From Acidobacteriota bacterium (lineage in GTDB: Bacteria > Acidobacteriota > Terriglobia > Terriglobales > Acidobacteriaceae): a stretch of 64,000 nt of DNA. The notes under the pieces were generated by a model that was not told the DNA's origin, made no database searches, and worked only from the letters and a program-made list of their open reading frames with translations. Where the stretch lies: NCBI GenBank assembly GCA_013289685.1, contig JABCZL010000006.1:294675-358674 (forward strand), written 5' to 3'. Positions 1-9,104 of the stretch are shown here, in pieces (positions within the stretch are counted from its first letter, which is position 1; each line of letters begins with the position of its first letter). The position numbers were made by a program, and so were the translations under genes.

Positions 1-762
1 GTCGCCGAGCGAGCCAGTGGCGGCCGTTTGCGCGGCACTTTCCTTAATGCTCTTGAATTCTGCGATGACTTCGCGCATGGATTGGAAATTGCATTCGGCG
101 GCACGTTGCTCGGGATCGTCGTCGCACAGATTGAGCAAGCGCGGAACCCCGAAGGGCATGGTGAATTCCAGGAATTCGGCTTCTCGGAGCTGGGTGCCTT
201 CCATATTTTTGAGCTCCGGCGGGAAACGACTCTCCTGATCGGGATGGGAAGCATCGACCAGCACCATACCCGCAACCTCGTTGCGGTAGAGGCTGGCGTA
301 AAGGCGCACATCGTATCCGCCCATCGAATGGCCGACGAGAACATAAGGCGGCGCAACGCCCGCGGCCCGCAGTAACGCGTGCAATTCAGCGGCGAACACT
401 TTGCTGGTACGCGGTTGCGAACTGGATTCGCTGTAGCCGAGTCCGGCGCGGTCGTAGGAGCAGACGCGCGTGAACTTTGCAATCTGTGGCTGCACCTTGC
501 GCCACGAAATGTAACTGTCGCCCAGGCCAGAATCGAGTATGACGGCAGGACTCCCCTCACCCGTACAGTCGATGTGCATTTTGTACCCGCCCACGTCGAA
601 GAGCCTGCCCTCCATGGGATTAAAGCGGCGGTCGCGGGCCTCGAAGATGTTCTCGTAGATCATTCCAGCGGCGGCGAGAGAGAGCAGCAAGATCAGCAAG
701 CCGATGGCGATGCGCCGGAGCAGCGGGCGACGCGGATCGGATAGAGGTGGGGCGTTCTGCAT
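1..762 (-). CDS. alpha/beta hydrolase, membrane-anchored (3' end cut by window edge)
   Basis: The reverse strand from an ATG at 760-762 is open for 254 codons to the window edge, so the C-terminus is missing. A short basic N-terminus (about 17 residues) is followed by a hydrophobic segment at about 18-36, a signal anchor. The nucleophile elbow GHSMGG lies at residues 144-149 (Ser146), preceded by the strand YVLV and followed by the strand MVLVDASHPDQ, the usual order in the alpha/beta hydrolase fold. SYDRAGLGYSE at about 102-112 is also typical. The catalytic His should lie beyond the edge. The substrate cannot be told; an esterase or hydrolase acting at the cell envelope is likely. Confidence 0.85.
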   Translation of the reverse strand, partial: MQNAPPLSDPRRPLLRRIAIGLLILLLSLAAAGMIYENIFEARDRRFNPMEGRLFDVGGYKMHIDCTGEGSPAVILDSGLGDSYISWRKVQPQIAKFTRVCSYDRAGLGYSESSSQPRTSKVFAAELHALLRAAGVAPPYVLVGHSMGGYDVRLYASLYRNEVAGMVLVDASHPDQESRFPPELKNMEGTQLREAEFLEFTMPFGVPRLLNLCDDDPEQRAAECNFQSMREVIAEFKSIKESAAQTAATGSLGD

Positions 763-810
763 GTTGAACAGGGACGCGCAGCCCGAGCGTCGCGCTTAGT
801 GGCACGTATT

Positions 811-2811
811 CTACATGACTGGCGGCACCGTGATGCCCATGACCGCCAGGCATCTCATTAATTCGCGGCGGACGACCGCGACGGTGGCCAAGAGGAACGC
901 TTTCTGCCTCTCGTCCGGCTCGCTGAGAATCGGATGGCGGTGGTAAAAGGCGTTGAAAAGCTGCCCGAGCTGGAAAACATGTTTCGCCAGAAACGCCGGC
1001 TCGGTGGTTGCAATGCACTGCTCGATCACCGACGACGTCTTCGACGACGCCAACCAGAGTTCCCAGATCTCGTTCGCAGCCTCGCCGGTGAATGCCTGAG
1101 CCAGATCGGCGGGCGAGATCTGGCTGGCGGCGTCTTGACCGAAAGTCTCGGGATCGACGCCAGCTTTGCGGAAGATGCTGGTCGCACGCACCACCGCATA
1201 CTGCGCGTACGGACCGGTTTCGCCTTCGAAACTGAGCGCCTCTTTGAAGTCGAAGGCGATCACCGACTGCTTGGTGTACTTCAGCATGAAATAGCGCAAA
1301 GCGCCGATAGCGATCTGCGTAGCAATCTGCAAGCGCTCGGGATCGCTGAGCTGCGGATGCCGCGAGTCGACTTCCTTCTTCGCCGAGACGATCAACTGGT
1401 CAAGCAGATCGTCAGCCTTCACGCCGAAGCCTTTCCGCCCGCTGACCCCGATGAAGGATCGCGTCTTCTCTTCCTCACTCAGGTTGTAGCCGAGCTCGGC
1501 TGCGCAGCGCGGAGTCAGCACGACCATCCCGTAGGAGAAGTGCGTGAAATGGTCGGCAGCTTCTCCGTAACCCAGATCGCGCAGGGCTTCCTTAACGGTG
1601 TTTTGCGCTTCCGACTGTCGTACGTCGATGACGTTGTAGTTTTCGGCCACGTCGCCGAAATGAGGATGATCCTTCTCGCCATCCGCGGTGGAAATCCAGC
1701 AGTCGTGATTGTTCGGATAACGGTAGAACTTGCGATATCCGAAGTCGCGCCCCAGCAGCCCGAACTTCCACATGTGGTAAGCGATGTCCTTGCCCACGTA
1801 GCCGACGGTCCCGTTGGAGCGCACGATCACCTTCTGGTCTTCCTCTGTGATTTTGTCTACCTCTGTGTCCTCAGTGTCCTCTGTGGTGGCATTTGGTTCC
1901 GCAGTCCCGGCACGCCGCATCACCCAGCAGCCTTCATTCTTCCCCTCACTCTCGAAGGTAAGCACCCCCGCTTCTTTCAGCTTGGTGAAAGCCGCATCCC
2001 AAAAATGCAGATGCAGAATTTCGCTCTCGCGCGGAAGAAAATCGTATTCGATGTCGAGCCGGTCCATGGTCTCCAGATGGCGGCGCAACACGGCAACCGA
2101 GATTAAATCGGCGACGGCAGCAGTCTCCGTCGAAGCATCTTCGATGGCATGCAGGGTCTGCAGCCGCAGCTGCCGGTTCGCCTTGTCTGCCTCGTACCAC
2201 TGCGAAACCCGGGCATACAAATTCCAGCAGTAATAGTCGAAGCGCGGCTGCCGGGTCAGCGCCTCGATTTCCGCGCGCGATTTCTTCTCGATGTGCATAA
2301 AGCCGACCACCACGTCGGCCACCTGCACCCCCGTGTTGTCAATGTAGTTCTGAATGTCGACTTCCCTGCCGGCATAGCGCAGCAGTCGAACGAACGTGTC
2401 GCCGAGAATGGCGTTGCGCAGGTGTCCGATGTGCGCGGCCTTATTGGGATTGATGCTCGAGTGTTCAACCAGAATCTTTCCCGGCGGAATCTCAGTCGGC
2501 GGCTTCTGGTCGGCAACGAGGGCCGCGGCCATCCATGCCCGGTCGATGCTGATGTTCAGGTAGCCGGGAGGAGCCACTTGCATTCCGGCGATGCCTTCCA
2601 TTGCGCCGATCTCCGCCCGAATCGTCTCGGCGATCTTAAGCGGCGCCACGCGCAGAGGCTTGGCGAACGGAAAAATCGGGATCGCGAAGTCTCCGAGTTC
2701 GACCTTGGGAGGCTGTTCGACGACGACTCCCGGCAACGCGACGCCGGGATATCGCCGCTGCAGACATTCCAGCACGCGCTGGGCAAGACGATGTTCCAGA
2801 TGACGATACAA
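811..2811 (-). CDS. argS: arginyl-tRNA synthetase
   Basis: A class I synthetase of 666 aa that charges tRNA-Arg in the cytoplasm. The N-terminal Add-1-like region precedes the HIGH signature at about 127-130 (context NPNKAAHIGHLRNAILGD). The KMSK position is occupied by SGRKGFGVK near residue 460, as is common in ArgRS, and the C-terminal helical anticodon-binding domain is present. The start is a TTG at 2809-2811, chosen because a GAGGAG ribosome site lies about five bases upstream. Odd feature: residues about 304-322 (TTEDTEDTEVD) are low-complexity acidic sequence translated from a dispersed 'cctctgtg' repeat at 1843-1895; the same repeat family sits between larC and metG. The frame is kept, so the enzyme is probably functional. 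Confidence 0.96.
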   Translation of the reverse strand: MYRHLEHRLAQRVLECLQRRYPGVALPGVVVEQPPKVELGDFAIPIFPFAKPLRVAPLKIAETIRAEIGAMEGIAGMQVAPPGYLNISIDRAWMAAALVADQKPPTEIPPGKILVEHSSINPNKAAHIGHLRNAILGDTFVRLLRYAGREVDIQNYIDNTGVQVADVVVGFMHIEKKSRAEIEALTRQPRFDYYCWNLYARVSQWYEADKANRQLRLQTLHAIEDASTETAAVADLISVAVLRRHLETMDRLDIEYDFLPRESEILHLHFWDAAFTKLKEAGVLTFESEGKNEGCWVMRRAGTAEPNATTEDTEDTEVDKITEEDQKVIVRSNGTVGYVGKDIAYHMWKFGLLGRDFGYRKFYRYPNNHDCWISTADGEKDHPHFGDVAENYNVIDVRQSEAQNTVKEALRDLGYGEAADHFTHFSYGMVVLTPRCAAELGYNLSEEEKTRSFIGVSGRKGFGVKADDLLDQLIVSAKKEVDSRHPQLSDPERLQIATQIAIGALRYFMLKYTKQSVIAFDFKEALSFEGETGPYAQYAVVRATSIFRKAGVDPETFGQDAASQISPADLAQAFTGEAANEIWELWLASSKTSSVIEQCIATTEPAFLAKHVFQLGQLFNAFYHRHPILSEPDERQKAFLLATVAVVRRELMRCLAVMGITVPPVM
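1843..1895. repeat. dispersed ctctgtg/cacagag repeat inside argS
   Basis: The segment carries the words cctctgtgtcctcagtg and tcctctgtggtgg, matching the repeat arms at 4410-4465. It is read in frame in argS as Thr/Glu/Asp-rich peptide. Confidence 0.7.
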
Positions 2812-3026
2812 GAAGCTCCTCTAAGTGATTGAAGAAACAGTGATTTTATCAGAGCGGGCGAGGGGCGCACGTTTGACGGAGAATGTTTGACGGAGATGGA
2901 ACGGTTCCCTATGATGAAAGTCCCGTCGTTGGCCGCTGGTCGTTCGTCGTTAGCCGCTCCGCTGTGGGCCGGGGCGATGAGTGTTCGCCAACGACCAAGG
3001 ACTAACGGCCATCGACGGTTTTCCAT
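2812..3026. repeat. intergenic region with imperfect inverted repeat
   Basis: This 215-bp divergent spacer between argS and larC holds no gene I can support. From about 2926 to 3018 the words cgttggccgctggtcgtt and aacgaccaaggactaacgg form an imperfect inverted repeat. The same 'aacgacca' wording recurs in front of tatD. Confidence 0.5.
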
Positions 3027-4409
3027 ATGCGCATTGCCTATCTAGAATGTTTTTCCGGCGTGAGCGGCGACATGTTCCTGGGCGCGCTCATCGATGCCGG
3101 AGTTCCGCCGCGAGTTCTGGAAGAAACCGTGGCGGCGCTCGACGTAGGCGCACGGCTGGAAATTTCGCGAGTCGTTCGCAGCGGGATTTCAGCGACCAAG
3201 GTCGACGTGTGGGTGGACGGGGAGAAAGACCTTCCGCGGGAAGAGTACTGGGCGAAACAAGATGTGGCGTGGGCGCCCACGAACTCTCACCACGAGCGCG
3301 GTCATCATAGTCACGACCAGGGACATCATCATGACCACGAGCATTCTTCGGTGCACGAAACTCTGCGGGCGGAAGCCTGCCCTGAGCCCGCCGAAGGGGC
3401 GCCCGCGCCACATGAACATTCCCATAGCCGCGGGTTAACTGAAATTCGCGAGATCATCGGCAAGGCCGCGATCAGCGACACTGCCAAAAAGACGGCCATC
3501 GCGATTTTCGAGGCCCTGGGAACCGCCGAGGCGAAGATTCATGCTACTTCGATCGAGAAGGTGCACTTCCACGAAGTGGGAGCAGTCGACGCGATGGTCG
3601 ACATCGTCTGTGCGGCGGTCGGAGCTGAAGTCCTTGGCGCGGATGAGATCGTCTGCTCTCCATTGAACGTCGGCGGCGGAACAGTGCAGTGCGCTCACGG
3701 CACGTCTCCCGTGCCGGCCCCGGCGACGGTCGAGCTGTTGAAAAACGCGCTGGTGTACTCGTCGGGCGTGCAGGCGGAACTGGTCACACCCACCGGAGCG
3801 GCAATTGTGAAGACTTTGGCCAAACGTTTTGCCGCGTTCCCCGAAATGAAACTTGAAAAGTCGGGCTACGGGGCGGGCACGCGTGAGTTCCCCGGCCTTC
3901 CGAACGTTGTGCGCTTGACAATAGGAGAGGCTGCGTCAACTCTGGCCGCGAAGACAGCGTCCGAAACCGTGACCGTGTTGGAAGCCAATCTCGATGATCT
4001 GAATCCGCAGGTATTCGGATACGTCATGGATCGACTGCTCGCAGAAGGCGCGCTGGACGTGTTCGGCATGCCGGTGCAGATGAAAAAGAACCGTCCGGGT
4101 ACGCTGCTCACAGTGCTGTGCAAACCCGAAGATGCGGCTAAGCTGACGCAGTTGATCTTCACCGAAACCACCACGCTGGGCGTCCGGCGGCGCGACGAGG
4201 TTCGGCAGACTCTGGCACGCCGCTGGGAAAACGTCCGCACCCAATGGGGCGAGGTGCGAATCAAAATTGCCAGCATGAACGGAACCGTCACCAACTACGC
4301 GCCCGAATATGAAGACTGCCGGCGCATCGCGAGCGAGCATCGGGTGCCGCTGAAGACGGTGATGCAGGAAGCGGCGCGAGCGTATCTCGCGGAAGACGAA
4401 AAACATTAA
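3027..4409 (+). CDS. larC: LarC-type nickel insertion protein (DUF111 family)
   Basis: A 460-aa protein of the LarC family, the CTP-dependent cyclometallase that inserts nickel into the pincer cofactor of lactate racemase and its relatives. The N-terminus MRIAYLECFSGVSGDM and the segments KVHFHEVGAVDAMVDI and ANLDDLNPQ are family hallmarks. A His-rich stretch at about 91-112 (several HH and HHH runs) plausibly binds nickel. Directly after it, residues about 117-125 read ACPEPAEG, which is the translation of a dispersed repeat rather than evolved protein. It is a single ORF, whereas some lactobacilli make LarC through a programmed frameshift. No larA, larB or larE is in the window, so the client enzyme is unknown. 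Confidence 0.92.
   Translation: MRIAYLECFSGVSGDMFLGALIDAGVPPRVLEETVAALDVGARLEISRVVRSGISATKVDVWVDGEKDLPREEYWAKQDVAWAPTNSHHERGHHSHDQGHHHDHEHSSVHETLRAEACPEPAEGAPAPHEHSHSRGLTEIREIIGKAAISDTAKKTAIAIFEALGTAEAKIHATSIEKVHFHEVGAVDAMVDIVCAAVGAEVLGADEIVCSPLNVGGGTVQCAHGTSPVPAPATVELLKNALVYSSGVQAELVTPTGAAIVKTLAKRFAAFPEMKLEKSGYGAGTREFPGLPNVVRLTIGEAASTLAAKTASETVTVLEANLDDLNPQVFGYVMDRLLAEGALDVFGMPVQMKKNRPGTLLTVLCKPEDAAKLTQLIFTETTTLGVRRRDEVRQTLARRWENVRTQWGEVRIKIASMNGTVTNYAPEYEDCRRIASEHRVPLKTVMQEAARAYLAEDEKH
3373..3399 (+). repeat. dispersed agcctgccctgagc repeat inside larC
   Basis: The core agcctgccctgagc followed by ccgaagggg matches the copies at 13891-13920 and 21511-21540. In larC it is read in frame as ACPEPAEG. 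Confidence 0.75.
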
Positions 4410-4466
4410 CCACAGAGGAACACGGAGCAGCCTTCTGTGATCCTCAGTGGCCTCTGTGGTTCAAAA
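4410..4466. repeat. intergenic inverted repeat accacagagg / cctctgtggt
   Basis: The arms aaccacagagg and cctctgtggtt bracket the short larC-metG gap. It belongs to the same family as the insert in argS. It could act as a transcriptional hairpin. Confidence 0.7.
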
Positions 4467-4470
4467 ACAT

Positions 4471-6495
4471 ATGACTCGAAAGTTTTACATTACGACCCCG
4501 ATTTACTACGTGAACGCGCGGCCGCACATTGGGCACGCGTATACCACGATCGCCTGCGACACCATCGCGCGCCGCCAGCGACTGCTGGGCGCCGACACGT
4601 TTTTCCTCACCGGCACCGACGAGCACGGCCAAAAGATCGAGCGGGCCGCGCAGGCTGCCGGCAAAACGCCGCAGCAGTACGCCGACGAGATTTCGGCGGA
4701 GTTCCGCAATCTCTGGAAGCGGATGGGAATTTCGAACGACGACTTCATCCGCACCACCGAAGAGCGGCACATGAAGCGCATGCAGGAACTGTTTCGCCGC
4801 ATTCGCGACAACGGCTACATCTACAAAGGTACGTACACCGGGCAGTATTGTGTCTCGGACGAACTTTATGTCGACGGCGCGCAGCCCGGCGATCCCTGCC
4901 CAACCTGCGGACGCATTACTGAAACGGTTCACGAAGAGAATTATTTCTTCAAGCTATCGGCCTTCCAGGACAAGTTACTGGAGCTTTATAAGAACCCGGA
5001 CTTCATTCGGCCAGAGACTCGGCGCAACGAGGTGATTTCCTTCGTCCGCTCCGGGCTACGCGACCAGTCGATCAGCCGCTCGACATTTTCCTGGGGCATC
5101 CCCGTGCCCGACGATCCCAAGCACGTGATTTATGTGTGGTTCGACGCGCTGGCCAACTACATCACGGCGATCGGCTACGGCTCGAAGCACGCCGCCGCGC
5201 AAGAGGCATTCAAGAAATATTGGCCGGCCGACGTCCACATGATCGGCAAAGAGATCGTTCGCTTCCATTGCGTCTACTGGCCCGCGTTCCTGATGGCGGC
5301 GGGATTGCCATTGCCGAAAGCTATTGTGGCGCACGGCTGGCTGCTGTTTGAAGAAAGCAAGATGTCGAAGTCGCGTGGGAACATCGTGCGTACGGAGACG
5401 ATTCTCGATGTGCTGGGCGCGGACGCGCTCCGCTATTTCCTGTTGCGCGAGGTCGTATTCGGGCAGGATGGTTCGTTTTCCTTCGACGCGCTGGTGCAGC
5501 GCTACAACTCTGACCTCGCCAACGGCCTGGGAAATCTGGCCAGCCGCACGTTAACCATGATTAACCGGTACTTCAAGGGCGAGGTGCCTTATCCGTCGGG
5601 AACGGCGTCGAAAATTCCCGCGGACGACGCGATTGCCGAGACGGCGCGCAGGACGATTCTCGAATTTGGCACGCTGTTCGATCAATTCCAGTTTTCTCGC
5701 GCGCTTGAGGCCGCGTGGGGCCTGATCGCTGCGGTCGACAAGTACATCGTCGAAAACGAACCTTGGTCACTGGGCGAGAAGCAGGACGATGCGAGCCGAG
5801 CGCGGCTGGCCACGGTGCTTTACACTTCGGCCGAGGCGCTGCGCATCGCAACCGCACTGGCGCATCCGGTCATGCCCGACGCCACTGCCAAAATCTGGGC
5901 GCAGATGGGCCTCGGCGACATCAAGAAGATCGCGCTGAGCGAACTGGCCTGGGGACAGTTGCCGCTGGGCACGAAGCTCGGCGATGTGCACCCGGTTTTC
6001 CCGCGCGCCGACAAGAGCGCAATCGAAAGGATGCAGCAGATGGAAGATCAGCAACGAGGTCCGGCCGTGGAGGAACCGAAGCAGCCGGCAGCTCAGCCTC
6101 CTGCGACGCCTCCGCCAGTGAAGGCGCAACCCGCGGGGCCCCCTGCGGCTGCTGCTGCGGCCGACGGCGGGAAGATTACGATCGACGACTTCGCCAAGAT
6201 TGAACTGCGCGTGGGCGTGGTGAAGGTCGCCGAGCGCGTGCCCAAGGCGGACAAACTGCTGCGCCTGGAAATCGATATCGGGACGGAAGTACGGCAGGTT
6301 CTGGCCGGAATCGCCGAGGCTTATGCACCCGAGACTCTCATCGGCCGCAAGGTCGTGATCGTGGCCAATCTGGCTCCGCGAAAGCTGCGTGGCATGGAGT
6401 CGAATGGAATGATCGTGGCGGCTTCGCTCGAAGGCGGAAAGCCAGTGCTGGCGGGCTTTCTGGAAGATGTGCCGGTCGGAGCGCGGCTCAAGTAG
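4471..6495 (+). CDS. metG: methionyl-tRNA synthetase with C-terminal tRNA-binding domain
   Basis: Charges tRNA-Met, initiator and elongator. The start is taken at ATG 4471 (MTRKFYITTPIYY) rather than the GTG at 4447, because the upstream codons fall in the intergenic repeat. HIGH is at 19-22, the zinc-knuckle remnant CPTC near 142, and KMSKS at 297-301. A Pro/Ala/Gln-rich linker (about 520-565) joins the catalytic body to a Trbp111/EMAP-like domain starting ITIDDFAKIELRVG and ending in a conserved MESNGMIVAA segment, which dimerises and grips the tRNA. About 674 aa, usual for the long bacterial form. It is co-directional with larC and tatD. Confidence 0.97.
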   Translation: MTRKFYITTPIYYVNARPHIGHAYTTIACDTIARRQRLLGADTFFLTGTDEHGQKIERAAQAAGKTPQQYADEISAEFRNLWKRMGISNDDFIRTTEERHMKRMQELFRRIRDNGYIYKGTYTGQYCVSDELYVDGAQPGDPCPTCGRITETVHEENYFFKLSAFQDKLLELYKNPDFIRPETRRNEVISFVRSGLRDQSISRSTFSWGIPVPDDPKHVIYVWFDALANYITAIGYGSKHAAAQEAFKKYWPADVHMIGKEIVRFHCVYWPAFLMAAGLPLPKAIVAHGWLLFEESKMSKSRGNIVRTETILDVLGADALRYFLLREVVFGQDGSFSFDALVQRYNSDLANGLGNLASRTLTMINRYFKGEVPYPSGTASKIPADDAIAETARRTILEFGTLFDQFQFSRALEAAWGLIAAVDKYIVENEPWSLGEKQDDASRARLATVLYTSAEALRIATALAHPVMPDATAKIWAQMGLGDIKKIALSELAWGQLPLGTKLGDVHPVFPRADKSAIERMQQMEDQQRGPAVEEPKQPAAQPPATPPPVKAQPAGPPAAAAAADGGKITIDDFAKIELRVGVVKVAERVPKADKLLRLEIDIGTEVRQVLAGIAEAYAPETLIGRKVVIVANLAPRKLRGMESNGMIVAASLEGGKPVLAGFLEDVPVGARLK

Positions 6496-6609
6496 GCAAG
6501 ATCAAAAACTGGCCTCGCTGCGCTTGGCCGCACGGGCGAAGGCGCCCGTCCCCACACAAACCAGCGACCGTCGCTTTCGCTAACGACCAACGACCATCGA
6601 CCAACGACC
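6496..6609. repeat. metG-tatD spacer with short direct repeats abutting tatD
   Basis: The spacer holds a gggcgaaggcgcccgt hairpin and, from about 6580, repeats of aacgacca/atcgacca that run straight into the tatD ATG. No ribosome site of the usual kind is visible. Confidence 0.6.
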
Positions 6610-7434
6610 ATGTTTGTAGATTCGCACGCACATCTCGACGGCAAGCAGTTCGATGCGGACCGCGAGCAAGTTATCGCACGAGCCCGCGAGGCCGGAGTGC
6701 GGACCATGGTCGCCATCGGTAACGGTGACGGCCCTCCCGTGCTCGATGCCGGGGTTCAACTCGCCGACAAGCATCCGTTCATGTACGCGACCATTGGGAT
6801 CCATCCTCACGAGGCGCGCCTGGCGTCCGACCAGGCGTACAGCGAAATGGAGCGACTGGCGCGGCATCCCAAGGTGATTGCCTGGGGCGAGATCGGCCTC
6901 GATTATTACTACGATCATTCTCCGCGAGAAACGCAGAAGCAGGTATTCGCGCGGCAGATGCAACTGGCGGCAGCGGCGAAGCTGCCCATCGTGATTCACT
7001 GCCGGCCGTCTGACGGCAGCGACAATGCCTGGCAAGACTGCTTAAGCATGATTCAGGAGCAGTGGGCTCCGCACTGGCTGGGCGGCATTCTGCACTGTTT
7101 TACCGGAAACTGGGACCAGGCCAAGCGCGCGCTCGACATGGAATTTATGATTTCTTTCGCGGGGAATTTAACGTTTCCCAAGGCCCAGCAGATTCGCGAC
7201 GCGGCGCTCCAGGTTCCGCTCGACCGCATGCTGATCGAGACCGATTCGCCTTATTTGGCGCCGGTCCCGCATCGCGGCAAGCGCAACGAACCCGCCTTCG
7301 TTAAGGAAACGGCGCGCCAGTTGGGCGAATTGCGCGGATTTTCCATGGACGAAGTGGGCGAGCAGACCTCGCGCAATTTCTACAATTTTTTCAAATTGGA
7401 TGAAATTGCTGAAAGCAAAGTATCCGCACCGTAG
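6610..7434 (+). CDS. tatD: TatD family metal-dependent DNase
   Basis: A 274-aa TIM-barrel metallohydrolase of the TatD/YcfH group, associated with DNA exonuclease activity and DNA repair. The metal-binding FVDSHAHLD is at residues 2-10 (His6, His8), and further conserved blocks are IGIHPHEA, WGEIGLDYYYDHSP, LPIVIHCR, LHCFTGN and ETDSPYLAPVPHRGKRNEP. Length and block order match the family. It commonly lies behind metG, as here. The start directly follows short tandem repeats instead of a clear Shine-Dalgarno sequence. Confidence 0.95.
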   Translation: MFVDSHAHLDGKQFDADREQVIARAREAGVRTMVAIGNGDGPPVLDAGVQLADKHPFMYATIGIHPHEARLASDQAYSEMERLARHPKVIAWGEIGLDYYYDHSPRETQKQVFARQMQLAAAAKLPIVIHCRPSDGSDNAWQDCLSMIQEQWAPHWLGGILHCFTGNWDQAKRALDMEFMISFAGNLTFPKAQQIRDAALQVPLDRMLIETDSPYLAPVPHRGKRNEPAFVKETARQLGELRGFSMDEVGEQTSRNFYNFFKLDEIAESKVSAP

Positions 7435-7447
7435 ACTCGCGGTTCTG

Positions 7448-7462
7448 TTAACCTCTGGTTAA
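7448..7462. promoter_or_regulatory. 15-bp palindrome between tatD and yajQ
   Basis: TTAACC-TCT-GGTTAA lies 32 bases upstream of the yajQ start. It could be an operator; nothing else supports this. Confidence 0.3.
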
Positions 7463-7493
7463 GATTCCATTATTTCAGAAAGATTAGAAATGT

Positions 7494-7988
7494 ATGCCCG
7501 ATAACAGTTTCGATGTGGTGAGCAAAATCGACCTGAACGAGGTCTCGAACGCCATCCAGCAGGCGCTCAAGGAGGTTCACACACGCTTCGACCTGAAGGA
7601 TTCGAAGTCGAATATCGAACTGGAAAAGGATGCGATCGTGCTGCATTCCGCCGATGAGTACAAGCTGAAGGCTGTGAATGACATCCTGCAGCAGAAATTG
7701 GTGAAGCGCGGAGTTTCGCTCAAAGGCCTTACATACGCCGCGGTCGAACCGGCCGCGGGCGGTACGGCCAAGCGCCGCGTCACCATGCAGCAAGGCATCG
7801 CCATCGAGAAAGCGCGAGAGATCGTGAAGCTGGTGAAAGACTCCAAGAAGAAAGCGCAAGCCTCCATTCAGGGCGATCTGGTGCGCATCAGCGGAAAGGA
7901 TCGCGACGCGCTTCAGGAAGTGATCGCCCTGTTGAAAGGGCACGATTTCGGAATTGATTTGCAGTTTACGAATTACCGGACGAACTAG
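7494..7988 (+). CDS. yajQ: YajQ family nucleotide-binding protein
   Basis: A 164-aa protein of the YajQ (UPF0234) family, some members of which bind cyclic di-GMP and act on transcription. The sequence starts MPDNSFDVVSKIDLNEV, has the hallmark TRFDLKDSKS at about 36-45, and ends in LKGHDFGIDLQFTNYR, covering both ferredoxin-like halves. It is separated from tatD by 59 bases and followed by a strong inverted repeat that may end its transcript. The nucleotide ligand here is inferred only from the family. Confidence 0.95.
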   Translation: MPDNSFDVVSKIDLNEVSNAIQQALKEVHTRFDLKDSKSNIELEKDAIVLHSADEYKLKAVNDILQQKLVKRGVSLKGLTYAAVEPAAGGTAKRRVTMQQGIAIEKAREIVKLVKDSKKKAQASIQGDLVRISGKDRDALQEVIALLKGHDFGIDLQFTNYRTN

Positions 7989-7995
7989 AACCCGA

Positions 7996-8061
7996 CTTCG
8001 GACCTCGGACTTCAGACCACGCCTGAAGTCCGAGGTCTGAGGTCCGAAGTCTGAGGTCTGA
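7996..8061. repeat. inverted repeat, possible terminator after yajQ
   Basis: The arms GACCTCGGACTTCAG (8001-8015) and CTGAAGTCCGAGGTC (8023-8037) are perfectly complementary around a 7-base loop. Further gtctgaggtc words follow up to the TTG start of the next gene. There is no T-run, so it may be a repeat hairpin rather than a classical terminator. Confidence 0.7.
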
Positions 8062-8066
8062 CTTAC

Positions 8067-9056
8067 TTGAGCGCAACGGCCGCCATTAACGGAAAAGAAG
8101 TATTCGATCTGTTGCGGGACGATCTCGTCGCGCTGGAGGGCGAGTTCGGCCGTGACACGGTCTCCGGCGTCCAGGCCATCACCGAGATTGGCGAATATCT
8201 GCGCGCCGGCGGAGGGAAAAGAATCCGCCCGGCGTTGTTGCTGCTTTCCGCGAAATTGCTCGACTACCGGGGGCAAGGCGCGGTCCGGCTGGGAGCCGTG
8301 GTCGAGATCATTCATACCGCGACCCTGGTGCACGACGACATTATCGATGAAGCCAAGACGCGGCGCGGCCGCCCCGCGGCCAATACGCAGTGGGGCAACT
8401 CGAAGTGCGTGCTGGCCGGCGACTGGCTCTACATGCAGGCCTTCAAGATCGCGGTGCAGGAACGCAATTTCCGCATTCTCGATACTCTGATCGAACTCAC
8501 GCAGCAGATGGTCGAGGGCGAACTGCTGCAGATGGAAAAGCTGGGCAAGTCGATCACGCTCGACGAGCATTTCGATCTCATCTTCCGCAAGACCGCGTGC
8601 TTATTCTCAGTGTGTATGCGCCTGGGAGCCATTCTCGCCGGAGCCACCCCCGAGCAGGAAGCGGCGCTGGGCCAGTACGGACACGATCTCGGTATGGCGT
8701 TTCAGATTGTCGACGATGTTTTGGATCTGACCGCCTCGGAAGATGTGCTGGGCAAGCCCGTGGCCAGCGACTTGCGCGAGGGCAAGGCCACGATGGCCGT
8801 GATCCATTCGCTCGAACGCTGCACTCCGGAAGAACGTTCCAAAATCGAGACTGTACTCCATCATGGGGCCTTCAACGGCGTCACTCATGCCGACATTCTG
8901 GAAATCCTGCACAGGTACGGATCGCTGGAAGTCGCCACGGCTCGCGCCACAAAATATGCCGAATCCGCCCAGAGGGCGATTTGCACCTTCCCTGATACGG
9001 AGATCAAGCGGGCCCTGCTCTGGGCGCCCGAGTTTGTAGTAGCCAGAGAGAAGTAG
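8067..9056 (+). CDS. all-trans polyprenyl diphosphate synthase
   Basis: A 329-aa trans-prenyltransferase that extends farnesyl diphosphate with isopentenyl diphosphate, most likely making the menaquinone side chain. The first aspartate-rich motif is LVHDDIIDEAKTRRG (Asp90, Asp91, Asp94), the second FQIVDDVLDLT near 213-223, with GGGKRIRP at 48-55 for substrate binding. The bulk of the chain and the absence of aromatic residues just before the first motif suggest a medium or long product (octaprenyl or heptaprenyl). The start is TTG at 8067, immediately after the inverted repeat; no good ribosome site is seen. Confidence 0.93.
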   Translation: MSATAAINGKEVFDLLRDDLVALEGEFGRDTVSGVQAITEIGEYLRAGGGKRIRPALLLLSAKLLDYRGQGAVRLGAVVEIIHTATLVHDDIIDEAKTRRGRPAANTQWGNSKCVLAGDWLYMQAFKIAVQERNFRILDTLIELTQQMVEGELLQMEKLGKSITLDEHFDLIFRKTACLFSVCMRLGAILAGATPEQEAALGQYGHDLGMAFQIVDDVLDLTASEDVLGKPVASDLREGKATMAVIHSLERCTPEERSKIETVLHHGAFNGVTHADILEILHRYGSLEVATARATKYAESAQRAICTFPDTEIKRALLWAPEFVVAREK

Positions 9057-9104
9057 CAACCCGCCTTCGGGCGTCGGGCATCCAATTCCACCGGGGTTTC
9101 GCCG

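Noticed and set aside
934..2106. Long open frame opposite argS
   Set aside because: It lies antisense to clearly conserved synthetase sequence, a common effect of high GC codon use.
5573..6203. Several open frames in other frames of metG
   Set aside because: Shadows of the tRNA synthetase coding sequence in GC-rich DNA.
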